Shown here: positions 17,682-25,838 of the stretch, one piece after another
How the letters are laid out: every line of letters begins with the position of its first letter
Position numbering within the stretch: the stretch's first letter is position 1
Source: Actinomyces gerencseriae DSM 6844
GTDB lineage: Bacteria > Actinomycetota > Actinomycetes > Actinomycetales > Actinomycetaceae
DNA: 64,000 bases
Assembly: GCF_000429265.1 (NCBI RefSeq)
Contig: NZ_AUBN01000015.1
Coordinates: 59,097-123,096, forward strand
Direction of reading: 5' to 3'
Translations under genes and position numbers: made by a program
The notes under the pieces: generated by a model
What the model was told of the DNA's origin: nothing
What the model saw: only the letters and a program-made list of their open reading frames with translations
Database searches by the model: none

Positions 17682-17721
17682 GGGACTAGTCAGGACTGGT
17701 CCCTCACGCCGTTATATAACG
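17682..17721 (-). promoter_or_regulatory. Putative promoter/operator of the ALA-synthase operon
   Basis: CGTTATATAACG (17710-17721) is a perfect 12-bp palindrome in an otherwise GC-rich region and contains a TATAAC that could serve as -10 on the minus strand. Just downstream in the direction of transcription, GGGACTAGT (17682-17690) pairs 8 of 9 with ACTGGTCCC (17695-17703). This places an operator-like repeat near the expected transcript start, 30 nt before the start codon. No regulator gene is adjacent. Confidence 0.45.
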
Positions 17722-18396
17722 TCTGCTCAAGGGACGGTCGCGGTGGGGCCGCACGGTGGGACAGGCCCAATGCGGCCCTGTGCTCGTAGAACTCGTAGCG
17801 TCGTTCTTCCTCTGGCGCCGATCGACCCGACACCCACACACCCCGGCCGGATAGTCACGGGAAACACGAATAACCGTCGTCGGGCACGACATCCATATCG
17901 AAGGACGATCGGATGGTCTTTCGGAGAAAAAAGGGCCAGCGCCTCGTCAGAGTTCTCCGATAGTCATCATCGGCGTAAGATTGCCTATGATGCACATCAG
18001 CGCATTCTCACCGAACGCGACATCGATTCGAGTAGGACGTGCAGAAGACCATAGTCGTTCCTAGGCAGTGCTGTGAGGATCAGGGCTCAAAGCCTCGACG
18101 CAGTTCGTAGTTTAGGCACCGTGTCGCCGCTGTCAATATCGGTTCTGTTACGACCTCGCCCCTCCCTCCGCGCAGGCGTCACCGAGGCCCGGAGTTCCGC
18201 GCCGACTCGACCGGAAGCGACACGGGTCGCAGCGAGTGCTCTTCTCGGAATTCGAGAAGACTCCCCGTCACGGTGCATGACTCGTTGCATGCGCGTCGCC
18301 CAGAACGCCCGGCTCAAGCGACTCTGCTTGCGTGCGACGTCGCGTCGCACCCGAACCTGGGCCCATGACGCCGCTACCAGCACCAAGGAGGACATC
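17722..18396. other. Long non-coding stretch with reduced GC and one operator-like repeat
   Basis: No open frame here has convincing codon structure or a recognisable family. The region is less GC-rich than its surroundings, particularly 17870-18060, and includes an A-run near 17930. One notable element is CTTCTCG (18241-18247) with CGAGAAG (18253-18259), a perfect 7-bp inverted repeat around GAATT, about 140 nt upstream of the flavodoxin start. The stretch may be a degraded insertion scar or a long regulatory region. No transposase similarity could be established. Confidence 0.4.
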
Positions 18397-18942
18397 GTGA
18401 CGACAGAGAACACATCGAGCGGAACCACGGCAGCGCTCGTGATCGTCGAGTCGTACTTCGGCAGCACCCGCACCATTGCCGAGGCCATCGCCGCCGGGCT
18501 GAGCGAGACCGGGGCGCAGGCCCGCGTCCTCGACGTCGACCGAGCGCCCGATGTCCTGCCCGCGGACCTCGACCGGCTCGTCCTAGGCGCCCCGACCCAC
18601 AACCGGGGCTTGCCGACCGCCGGCACTCGAGCGACGGCCTGCAAGAAGCAGGGGGCGACAACTTCGGCCACGGGTGTACGCGAGTGGCTGGCGGCGGTCT
18701 CGATCCCGGCCTCCACTCGCGTGGCCGCCTTCGACACGGTCGTCGGAAGGAATTGGCTGAGCGGCTCGGCGGCCAAGGCGATCGCCAAGACGCTGCGACG
18801 CGCGGGCCGAGGCGAGCCAGCCGTCAAGAGCTTCCTCGTCACGTCGGGCCAGGGCCCCCTGGGCGACGGCGAGGAGGCGGCGGCCCGCGACTGGGGGCGT
18901 GAGCTGGCCGAGGCATCGCCGTCATCCGGCCGGCAGCGCTGA
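18397..18942 (+). CDS. Flavodoxin family protein
   Basis: A 181-residue flavodoxin-like protein. ESYFGSTRTIAEAIAAGL is the FMN phosphate-binding loop (T/S-x-x-G-x-T type) and first helix; LVLGAPTHNRGLPT is the second FMN loop. The middle holds a family segment REWLAAVS followed by VAAFDTVVG, and the C-terminus reads SFLVTSGQGPLGDGEE, as in actinobacterial flavodoxins. The start GTG 18397 follows a strong AAGGAGG at 18385-18391; open frame further upstream has no family character. It should bind FMN and carry electrons or sense redox state. Its partner is not identifiable nearby. Confidence 0.8.
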   Translation: MTTENTSSGTTAALVIVESYFGSTRTIAEAIAAGLSETGAQARVLDVDRAPDVLPADLDRLVLGAPTHNRGLPTAGTRATACKKQGATTSATGVREWLAAVSIPASTRVAAFDTVVGRNWLSGSAAKAIAKTLRRAGRGEPAVKSFLVTSGQGPLGDGEEAAARDWGRELAEASPSSGRQR

Positions 18943-18947
18943 CATCG

Positions 18948-19055
18948 GTGATCCACATCGTCAGCTTCCCGGATATGGAGACGCTCGTGACACTGCTCGG
19001 CTGCGTCCCGATCGTCGGCCTCGCCGCCCGGCTGACCATCAGGCTCCGGAGGTGA
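18948..19055 (+). CDS. Possible small hydrophobic protein (35 aa)
   Basis: A GTG-started frame 5 nt after the flavodoxin stop encodes VIHIVSFPDMETLVTLLGCV, then a hydrophobic stretch and a basic tail (TIRLRR). The layout is that of a one-helix membrane microprotein with a positive C-terminus. No good ribosome-binding site was seen and no family is recognised, so it may be chance. Confidence 0.2.
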   Translation: MIHIVSFPDMETLVTLLGCVPIVGLAARLTIRLRR

Positions 19056-19128
19056 GCAGCCGGGAGAGGACGAGTCGAGGGTCGGCGGAAAGACGGGCCC
19101 CTCCCGGTGCCGCCACCCGGCATCGGGC

Positions 19129-19166
19129 GCGGCCCGGCCGGATGCTCGGCCGGCCGAGCGGGCCGC
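19129..19166. terminator. Stem-loop between convergent flavodoxin and speE-like genes
   Basis: GCGGCCCG (19129-19136) pairs with CGGGCCGC (19159-19166); the interior contains further self-complementary GGCCGGCC. It ends 7 nt before the minus-strand speE-like stop codon and can serve both strands. Confidence 0.5.
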
Positions 19167-19173
19167 GAGCGGG

Positions 19174-20814
19174 TCAGTAGTAGCGCCACTGGGTCATGTC
19201 GTTGTTGTAGGTCTCCACGATCCTGGGGTGCAGGAGTGTGGACGGCTCCGTCTGCTCCACGGATGGCGGGTCGTCCACCATGAGGAAGTGGAGCAACCGG
19301 TCGCTCTGGTAGACCAGCCCGTCCGGCAGCGGCCCGGCGAGCAGCTGCTCGGGCGTGCGGGTGGACAGTACGAAGCCCCACTCGCCGAAGGACGGCACAT
19401 TGACCGTGAAGGAGTGGACTCCGCGATCGGGCTGTCCGGCGGCGACCGTGCTGGCCACCATGGAGAAGGCGTGCGGGGAGAAGAACGACGAGGTGGCCTG
19501 GGTGACCATGACGCCATCGTCGGCCAGGAGCGCGTCGATCTGGCGGTAGAACTCAACGGAGTAGAGCTTGGCCAGCTTCTCGTTGGACGGATCGACCAGA
19601 TCGACCATGACGACGTCGTACGTCTGGCCGGCCTCAGCGGTGTAGCTGAAGGCATCGGCATTGACGATCTCCACGCGCCGGTCGGACAGGGAGCCGTTGT
19701 TCTGCTCCGTCAGGACGGGGCTGGTACGGGCCAGTTCCGTCATGCTCGGGTCGATGTCCACCAGGGTGACGCGCTCGACGTCGTCGTAGCGCAGCACCTC
19801 GCGGGCCAGGAGGCCGTCGCCGCCGCCGAGGATGAGGACCCGGGCGGGATCGGCCACCGAGGTCATGGCACTGGCCGACAGAGTCTCGTGGTAGCGGGCC
19901 TCGTCCAGGCTGGAGAACTGCAGCTGCCCGTTGAGGTACATGCGCAGATCCTCCCCGTACTTGGTCAGGACGATCTTCTGGTACGGGGTCTGCTCGTAGT
20001 AGACAACGGGATCTCCGTAGATCCGGCCGTCGATGCCCCGCTCCAGACGGCTCGCCCCGCAGTACAGCCCCACCAGCGCCACCGCCGCGGCCGTGCCCGC
20101 CGCGATGACTCGACGCGAGGCATCGACCAGACGGAGCACCACCATGGCCACCGCGACATTGAGCGCGCCCACCAGGTAGGCGCCGCGCATGAGGCCCAGC
20201 TGAGGAAGCAGCACCAGCGGGAAGAGCAGCGAGGCGATGAGCGCCCCGAAGTAGTCGATCGCCAGGATCCTGCTGAGCAGCTCGACCGAGGAACCCCTGC
20301 CGAACTGGGCGAAGGTCTTGACCAGCAGGGGGATCTCCAGGCCGATGAGGATCCCGATCAGCAGGCTGATCGCCCCGAAGACCGTCCAGTACACCCGGGT
20401 CAGCCCGAAGGCCGCGTAGAGGATGAGGACCGAGTTGCCGCCGATCAGTCCGAGCAGGATCTCATTGACCGCGAAGACGGTTGCCGGAGCACCGTGAACC
20501 CGGCTCGCCAGCAGGGAGCCGATCCCCATGCCGAACAGGGTGATGCCGGTGGCCAGGCTGAAGCTGAGCACGGAGTCGCCGATGAGGTAGGAGGCCGCCG
20601 TGCCCAGGATGAGCTCGTAGATGAGCCCGCCGATCGCGACCAGCAGAGCGGCTGCGAACAGGGCCGTATTCTCCCGGCCCCCACGGTCATCGCGGCTCAC
20701 CCGCTGATCGTCACCGCGATGATGATGGCGATGGATCTCCCTGGACGCCTCCGGAGACTCCTGATCGTCCCGCGGCCGTTCGGTGAACGCCCCCTGCATC
20801 CACGACGCCGTCAC
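19174..20814 (-). CDS. speE: Membrane-anchored polyamine aminopropyltransferase (spermidine synthase-like)
   Basis: A 546-residue protein. A His/Arg/Asp-rich N-terminus is followed by about seven hydrophobic helices (residues 50-260) and then a cytoplasmic spermidine synthase domain with ILGGGDGLLAREVLRY, LVDIDPSM, IVNADAF and VDLVDPSNEKLAKLYS. The enzyme would transfer aminopropyl groups from decarboxylated S-adenosylmethionine to an amine acceptor at the membrane. GTG 20814 overlaps the DUF4178 stop by 4 nt, and speD lies just upstream of that, giving both enzymes of one pathway in a coupled operon. The natural acceptor (putrescine or something surface-bound) is not evident. Confidence 0.85.
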   Translation of the reverse strand: MTASWMQGAFTERPRDDQESPEASREIHRHHHRGDDQRVSRDDRGGRENTALFAAALLVAIGGLIYELILGTAASYLIGDSVLSFSLATGITLFGMGIGSLLASRVHGAPATVFAVNEILLGLIGGNSVLILYAAFGLTRVYWTVFGAISLLIGILIGLEIPLLVKTFAQFGRGSSVELLSRILAIDYFGALIASLLFPLVLLPQLGLMRGAYLVGALNVAVAMVVLRLVDASRRVIAAGTAAAVALVGLYCGASRLERGIDGRIYGDPVVYYEQTPYQKIVLTKYGEDLRMYLNGQLQFSSLDEARYHETLSASAMTSVADPARVLILGGGDGLLAREVLRYDDVERVTLVDIDPSMTELARTSPVLTEQNNGSLSDRRVEIVNADAFSYTAEAGQTYDVVMVDLVDPSNEKLAKLYSVEFYRQIDALLADDGVMVTQATSSFFSPHAFSMVASTVAAGQPDRGVHSFTVNVPSFGEWGFVLSTRTPEQLLAGPLPDGLVYQSDRLLHFLMVDDPPSVEQTEPSTLLHPRIVETYNNDMTQWRYY

Positions 20815-21557
20815 TTGCCCACTCCCCTGCCACCGCCGCCGTACACGGAGCGCCGCCTCCAGAAGAAGACCCCACCGCCGTCATCGTCGTCGTCGCAGCA
20901 CGCCATCATCACGAGACACAGGACGACGACCAGCGCCGCCATTAGGATCTCGGGGACCGACCAGCGCTCGGACGAGTCCGCCGAGTCCCGATGACCAGGG
21001 CCTCCCGCGGCGATCACCTTCCCGAACAGCCGTCGCTGCCCCGTACGGGTCAGCGGCCGCTTCCGATAGGACACGAGATCCCGGAATCCGTGACTGTCCA
21101 CGGTGACCTGCTTCGTGGCGCCCCGGGCGTCGGTCAGCTCGATCTCGGCGTACATCATCTCCTGGCCCTGGGCGAGACCGCAGGCAGTCGTTCCCAGTGC
21201 CTGCTCGAGAACGCCGACGCCGACCTCGGCGACGCGCGCGGCGTAGACATCGTGATAGACATCGGTACCGCTGGTGAGGGTGAGGATCTGCCCCGGAGCG
21301 AGGGAGCCGGGGTCGGGCAGCTCGGCGAAGGGCAGTGGTTCGTACAGGTGGACCCGGCCGTCGTCGTGATCGAGCTCGACCCACATCTCCTGCACGCCGT
21401 ACTCGGTCGTCCTCGACAGCCGCCACTCCTCCCAGTAGCAGTACCGCCCATCCTGGCGATCCCACTCCTTGAACAGCAGGCAGCCCTCGACGCGCAGCCG
21501 CGCTCCGTCGCACCGCAGTCGTTCGCCGACGCTCAGATCGGCTCTCATCCCGCTCAC
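20811..21557 (-). CDS. DUF4178-type protein with C-terminal membrane helix
   Basis: 248 residues. The N-terminal two thirds are beta-rich and resemble DUF4178 (LFKEWDRQDGRYCYWEEWRL, then EMWVELDHDDGRVHLYEPL and a second similar half). A single membrane helix follows (LMAALVVVLCLVMMACC), then an unusual tail: five Asp, three Gly, VFFWRRRSVYGGGG. The GTG start overlaps the speD stop and its stop overlaps the speE start, so all three are translated together. In other bacteria DUF4178 is found beside speD/speE-like genes in predicted surface or stress-response clusters. The molecular role is not known. Confidence 0.65.
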   Translation of the reverse strand: MSGMRADLSVGERLRCDGARLRVEGCLLFKEWDRQDGRYCYWEEWRLSRTTEYGVQEMWVELDHDDGRVHLYEPLPFAELPDPGSLAPGQILTLTSGTDVYHDVYAARVAEVGVGVLEQALGTTACGLAQGQEMMYAEIELTDARGATKQVTVDSHGFRDLVSYRKRPLTRTGQRRLFGKVIAAGGPGHRDSADSSERWSVPEILMAALVVVLCLVMMACCDDDDDGGGVFFWRRRSVYGGGGRGVGK

Positions 21558-21901
21558 AGGACCACCATCCCGGTGACGGCCGACTCGGCCCGCAGCGTCC
21601 GCACCAGGAGGGCGCCGATCGCCTCGGCCGTCGCCCCGTCCAGCTCACGGCAGCTGGTGAGTGTGACGTAGGCCGTTCCGCTCTCGGGCCAGGTGTGGGC
21701 GGCGATATGCGACTCGGACAGGATGACGACGACGCTGACGCCCTGAGGGTCGAACCGATGGCGGGCTCCGGAGACGACTGTCAGCCCCGCCTCCCGGGCG
21801 GCATCGCGGAGAACCGACTCCACCACGGACGGATCGTTGAGCGCGTGCGACTCGGCACCACTGATCCTGTAGCTGGCAGAACACAGACTCACCGCACTCA
21901 C
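21554..21901 (-). CDS. speD: S-adenosylmethionine decarboxylase proenzyme
   Basis: A 115-residue bacterial-type SpeD. ILSESHIAAHTWPESGTAYV contains the self-cleavage site (Glu-Ser bond), whose Ser becomes the pyruvoyl cofactor, and the HTWPE catalytic segment. LTSCRELDG carries the expected Cys. The product, decarboxylated S-adenosylmethionine, is the aminopropyl donor for the speE-like protein two genes downstream. GTG 21901 was chosen because TACCGT (21908-21913, minus strand) lies exactly 6 nt before it and the protein then starts just ahead of the family N-terminus. A longer frame upstream has no similarity. Confidence 0.82.
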   Translation of the reverse strand: MSAVSLCSASYRISGAESHALNDPSVVESVLRDAAREAGLTVVSGARHRFDPQGVSVVVILSESHIAAHTWPESGTAYVTLTSCRELDGATAEAIGALLVRTLRAESAVTGMVVL

Positions 21902-21907
21902 GCGAGC

Positions 21908-21913
21908 ACGGTA
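21908..21913 (-). promoter_or_regulatory. -10 element of a leaderless-type speD promoter
   Basis: TACCGT on the minus strand followed by 6 nt and GTG 21901. It would drive the speD, DUF4178 and speE unit. Confidence 0.5.
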
Positions 21914-22064
21914 GCAACGAGGCGGGCACCCGATGAACGGGGTGAGGTGCCCATCTCCTCCTGCGAGCGAACGGCGACCGTCGATCATCAGCGGCTCCAG
22001 AGCCGACTCGGCCCGTCGGCACCGGTGCGGGCCCGACGTTCCCGTGCCGTGCGAGACTGTCCCC

Positions 22065-22919
22065 ATGCGCGTTGCCGAGATCGCCGAGCTGACCGGGACG
22101 ACGGTGCGCACGGTGCGCTACTACCACTCGCTGGGGCTGCTTCCGGTCCCCGCCGAGCGCGGAGGGTGGCGCGACTACGACCTGGGACATGTGGCCCGGC
22201 TGTCCCGGATACGCTGGCTGGTGCAGGCCGGAGTGTCCCTGGAGACCATCAAGCGCGTCCTCGGCGAGTCCGAGGCGAACGCCGCCGTCCTGCGGATCGA
22301 TGACGCACCCGCGAACGGGATGGACGACGCGATCTCAGCAGTCGATCCCGTTGCCGGCTCCATCGTCGAGGACCTCGCCGGGGCACTGAGCTCCGTCGAG
22401 GAGCATCTGGCCGAGGTGACCGGGCAGAGGGACATGCTCTCCGGTCTGCTGGAGCGAGCCAGGACCGGCTCGACCGTCTCACCGATGTCCCCGCGCATGG
22501 CGGCCTTCTTCGACCGGATGGAGCAGGCCGCGCCCGACGAGGCCACCCGCACCGCTGTGCGCAGGGAGCGGGACCTGACCGATCTGGCCTGCTACCGGGG
22601 ACAGATGCCGCCGGAGGCCGAGTTCCTCTTCGTCGATCCCGACCCCCGTTACGACGCCGAGTCGTTGACGCTCTACTCGCAGGATCCCGCTGAGCTCTCG
22701 GACACGCAGATCGGGCAGCGCGCACGAATCACCGTCTCCCGTCTGGAGGACCAGCTGACGCCCGAGCGCCTCGAGGCCCTGGCGAGCAGCGTCGATGCTG
22801 GGGCGGTACGTTCGCTCTTCCACCTCGTCGCCACCACCCGTTACCTCGACCCGCGACTCGTCCGGGCCCTGGAGCGGGAGTTCCTCGACGCCATCGATCG
22901 ATGGCGTCCGGACGAATAG
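22065..22919 (+). CDS. MerR-family transcriptional regulator
   Basis: A 284-residue regulator. The N-terminus (MRVAEIAELTGTTVRTVRYY, HSLGLLPVP, YDLGHVARLSRIRWLVQAG) is the MerR winged helix and first dimer helix. The middle holds a coiled-coil-like segment around residues 100-145. The C-terminal effector domain is mostly helical, with an YRGQMPPEAEFLF segment, and is of unknown ligand. Start ATG 22065 gives the classic MRVAEIA beginning. An ABC exporter of the antibiotic-transport type follows 69 nt downstream on the same strand, so the regulator most likely senses a compound that the exporter removes. Confidence 0.85.
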   Translation: MRVAEIAELTGTTVRTVRYYHSLGLLPVPAERGGWRDYDLGHVARLSRIRWLVQAGVSLETIKRVLGESEANAAVLRIDDAPANGMDDAISAVDPVAGSIVEDLAGALSSVEEHLAEVTGQRDMLSGLLERARTGSTVSPMSPRMAAFFDRMEQAAPDEATRTAVRRERDLTDLACYRGQMPPEAEFLFVDPDPRYDAESLTLYSQDPAELSDTQIGQRARITVSRLEDQLTPERLEALASSVDAGAVRSLFHLVATTRYLDPRLVRALEREFLDAIDRWRPDE

Positions 22920-22988
22920 ACCGCACGCGCCCGGACGTTGCTGCGTCGGCTTTGCGTACGACGCCGCGTCACACCTCACCCTGGGGAT

Positions 22989-23996
22989 ATGCCAACGACC
23001 ACAGCCTCCCCAACAGCGTCCGTCCTGCCCGCACGGCACCACTCCCCCGCCATCGACGCCTCAGGGCTGGTGAAGACCTTCGGCTCCTTCCGCGCGCTCG
23101 ACGGTCTCGACCTGACAGTTGAGACGGGCCAGATCCACGGCTTCCTGGGGCCCAACGGCGCGGGGAAGTCGACGACGATCCGCGTCCTTCTGGGCATGTA
23201 CCGCCGAGACAGTGGCCTGGTGCGGGTTCTGGGCATGGATCCGCGCCACGACGCCGAGCGCATCACGCGCCGGTGCGCCTACGTCCCGGGCGACGTGGCG
23301 CTGTGGCCCGCACTCACCGGGGCGCAGACCCTCGATGCCCTGGCCGCCCTGCGCAGCGGACGCGACCGGGCCCGCGAGACCGAGCTCATCGAGGCCTTCC
23401 GGCTGGATCCCCACAAGCCGGTCCGCTCCTACTCCAAGGGCAACCGGCAGAAGGTCATGCTCGTGGCGGCGCTGGCGGCACCGTGCGACCTGGTCATCCT
23501 CGATGAGCCGACCTCCGGGCTCGACCCGCTCCAGGCGGAGGTATTCGTCGACGCTGTTCGTGACGTGGCCGGCCAGGGGCGCACGGTGCTCATGTCGAGC
23601 CACATCATGGCTGAGGTCGACCGCCTGTGCGACTCGGTGACGATCATCAAGGACGGACGAACCGTGGAGTCGGGGCGGCTCGAGGAGCTGAGGCACCTGC
23701 GGGCCTCCCGGATCACCTGCGTGCTGCCTCCCGAGCAGAGCCCACCTCCCGGGCGTCATCGGTGGTCGTGGTGGCCGCACCGCGAGCGCGACCTCCAACG
23801 GAGCCCGTCCAAGGATCCCACCCGGGTCGCCCTGCCCCAGCCCGACGCCGGCGGCCGCCTGAGCGTCTCGGTTCCCACGGACCGCGTCCCGGCCACGCTG
23901 CGACAGCTGCTGGCCGCCGGCGCGCAGGAGGTCACCTGCACCCCGGCATCCCTGGACGAGGTCTTCCTCCAGCACTATGAGGCGGCGGCGCGATGA
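22989..23996 (+). CDS. ABC transporter ATP-binding protein (antibiotic/drug export type)
   Basis: 335 residues. Walker A GPNGAGKSTT, signature region SYSKGNRQKVMLVAAL (a divergent LSGGQ), Walker B LVILDEPTSGLD and the switch SSHIMAEVD are all present. The C-terminal 90 residues form the extension common to drug-export ATPases, ending CTPASLDEVFLQHYE. ATG 22989 was preferred because upstream codons do not resemble the family. The stop overlaps the permease start by 4 nt. Together they form an exporter related to tetronasin/polyketide antibiotic transporters. Confidence 0.87.
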   Translation: MPTTTASPTASVLPARHHSPAIDASGLVKTFGSFRALDGLDLTVETGQIHGFLGPNGAGKSTTIRVLLGMYRRDSGLVRVLGMDPRHDAERITRRCAYVPGDVALWPALTGAQTLDALAALRSGRDRARETELIEAFRLDPHKPVRSYSKGNRQKVMLVAALAAPCDLVILDEPTSGLDPLQAEVFVDAVRDVAGQGRTVLMSSHIMAEVDRLCDSVTIIKDGRTVESGRLEELRHLRASRITCVLPPEQSPPPGRHRWSWWPHRERDLQRSPSKDPTRVALPQPDAGGRLSVSVPTDRVPATLRQLLAAGAQEVTCTPASLDEVFLQHYEAAAR

Positions 23997-25609
23997 CATC
24001 CTTTCCGCGGAGTCTCGATGCGGTCCGGCAGTCGGCCCGTCTGGCGCTCTCCCACGAGCGGGTCTGGCTCGTGGCGCTACCTGCGGTGACGGGGCTGACG
24101 ACCGCGCTACTGGCACCCGGCTACGGCGACACCTACGCCTCACCGCAGGACCTGGCCCGGGCAGTGGCCTCAGCCCAGGTCTCCGACACCTTGAGCTTTC
24201 TCTACGGCAGGCTCTCCGAAACCGCGGGCATTGTCCAGGTGGCGACGTGGGAGCTCGGAGGGCTAACCGGCCTGGTGCTGAGCGTCGTCGTGGCCCTGCG
24301 CTCGGTGGCGTTGACACGCGCTGAGGAGGACCTGGGGCGCGCCGAGCTGCTCCGCTCTGCGGGAGCCGGCTCCATCGCGAGCCTGGTGGGGCAGGGACTC
24401 GTCCTGGCCCTCCAGTGCCTGCTCCTGGGGGTGGGGGCGGGTGCAGGGCTGCTCGCTCTGGAGGAGGCCGACGGCGCCGATGCCGCTGCCTACGGCGCGG
24501 TGCTCGCCGCCAGCTGTCTAGCGGTGTCCTTCGCGACGCTCGTCGTGGCGCAGCTGGTTCCCGATGCCGCCGCGGGCCGCACCGTCGCGCTGGGAGCTGT
24601 GGGGCTCATGTACTCGGGCAACGGGATGAGTGCCTCCAAGGACTGGGACTGGGCGGGATGGGTCTCCCCCTTCCGTCTGAGGACGGAGGCGGATCCCGGC
24701 GGGGACAATTCCTGGCCCCCCATCCTCATCGCGGTAGCGGCTGGCATCGTCGTGCTGGCACTGGCCGGGGCGCTGGCCTCTCGCAGGGATCTGGGTCAAG
24801 GGCTGGTACGGCTGCCCGCAAGACGCCCGCGGTCCTCGAGGGCGAGCGGGCCCCTGACCTTCGCCATCGGGCTCAGCGGGCGCCAGTGCCTGGCGTGGGC
24901 GCTCCTGGTCTCGCTCGTGGCCGGGGTGCTGGTGTCGATGGGCGGCGACGTCGTCGACCTGGCCCGGCGGGGCGGCATCAGCGGAGGGTCTCTGGGGTCT
25001 CTTCTGGCCGGGGGCGATCCCGGCGAGGCCTTCCTGAGGTACATCGGACAGCTCGCGGGAGCACTGGCCGCGGCCCAGGGCGTGTCCCTGGCGTCGCGCT
25101 ACAGCGGGGATGAGCGCTCCGGATGCCTGGAGACGGCGGTCGCCACCGGAAACCGGCCCCTGCGGATCCTGGTCTCCTCGTGGCTAGTCGCCGCCATTGG
25201 ATCCGGCCTGACTCTGAGCTGCGCGACGGTGGCGGCCGGATACGTCGGTCGTTCCGAGCTGGACACGGACATGGTTGACGCCGTGCGCCTCGTGGCAGGT
25301 CAGTGGCCCGCCGCTCTGGCGTCGGCGGCGATCGCCACGGCGCTGTGCGGGGCGTGGCCCAGGGGATGCGGGCTCGCTTGGGCTCCAGTGCTGGTGGGGC
25401 TGGGAGTCGCGCAACTCGGCGGCGTCCTCGACCTGCCTAAGCGGATCCGAGATGCAGGTCCTTTCGCCCAGGCGGGTGAGACGGGGAGCCTGGGGCTGGT
25501 TGCCATCGCCGCAGCCGGCCTGTTGATCGCGGCTTACCGCGTGACTCGCCGGGACATGGATCTGATTCCCTCGTCGCATCATGGCATCACCCGACGCGCC
25601 ACCTCCTAG
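23993..25609 (+). CDS. ABC transporter permease (polyketide-antibiotic exporter type)
   Basis: A 538-residue membrane protein with about twelve hydrophobic segments in two repeats, as in TnrB3-like permeases where one polypeptide carries both halves of the channel. Matching segments include ALRSVALTRAEEDLGRAELL and its second-half counterpart SLASRYSGDERSGCLETAVA, and VSPFRLRTEADPGGDNSWP. ATG 23993 overlaps the ATPase stop. It should export a hydrophobic or macrocyclic compound under control of the adjacent MerR protein; the substrate cannot be deduced. Confidence 0.82.
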   Translation: MTSFPRSLDAVRQSARLALSHERVWLVALPAVTGLTTALLAPGYGDTYASPQDLARAVASAQVSDTLSFLYGRLSETAGIVQVATWELGGLTGLVLSVVVALRSVALTRAEEDLGRAELLRSAGAGSIASLVGQGLVLALQCLLLGVGAGAGLLALEEADGADAAAYGAVLAASCLAVSFATLVVAQLVPDAAAGRTVALGAVGLMYSGNGMSASKDWDWAGWVSPFRLRTEADPGGDNSWPPILIAVAAGIVVLALAGALASRRDLGQGLVRLPARRPRSSRASGPLTFAIGLSGRQCLAWALLVSLVAGVLVSMGGDVVDLARRGGISGGSLGSLLAGGDPGEAFLRYIGQLAGALAAAQGVSLASRYSGDERSGCLETAVATGNRPLRILVSSWLVAAIGSGLTLSCATVAAGYVGRSELDTDMVDAVRLVAGQWPAALASAAIATALCGAWPRGCGLAWAPVLVGLGVAQLGGVLDLPKRIRDAGPFAQAGETGSLGLVAIAAAGLLIAAYRVTRRDMDLIPSSHHGITRRATS

Positions 25610-25799
25610 CGCTGCGCGTCGAACCGGAGCGACGCCGTGCCCGCCCGGCCCGTTACGAGCCGATTACGAGCCGATGGGGTCGCGACCGAACTGCGCCGGA
25701 CCCTCAGCAGCGGGGACCCGTCCCGACTCCGATCGAGGCCCCGCCCCGTCCACAGCGCGGCGGCCCGCGCACCGGAGCCCACCGATGCGCAGGCCGATA

Positions 25800-25819
25800 C
25801 CGCTCCTGAGGCGGAGCGG
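25800..25819. terminator. Stem-loop between convergent ABC permease and suf operon
   Basis: CCGCTCC (25800-25806) pairs with GGAGCGG (25813-25819) around a 6-nt loop, 20 nt before the minus-strand sufT stop codon. The remainder of the gap 25610-25838 holds only a tandem 11-bp repeat (25654-25675) of no clear role. Confidence 0.45.
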
Positions 25820-25838
25820 CAGGGTTCTCGGAGGGGTC

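Noticed and set aside
17722..18396. Insertion sequence or transposase remnant
   Set aside because: No frame gave a recognisable transposase segment and no terminal repeats with target duplication were seen. It is reported only as an unexplained non-coding stretch.
19228..20994. Long plus-strand open frame (588 codons) opposite the speE-like gene
   Set aside because: Composition is typical of an antisense shadow; the minus-strand protein has recognisable membrane helices and SAM motifs.
25654..25675. Tandem 11-bp repeat TACGAGCCGAT
   Set aside because: Two copies only, in a short convergent gap, with no symmetry or link to a promoter; likely chance or simple duplication.
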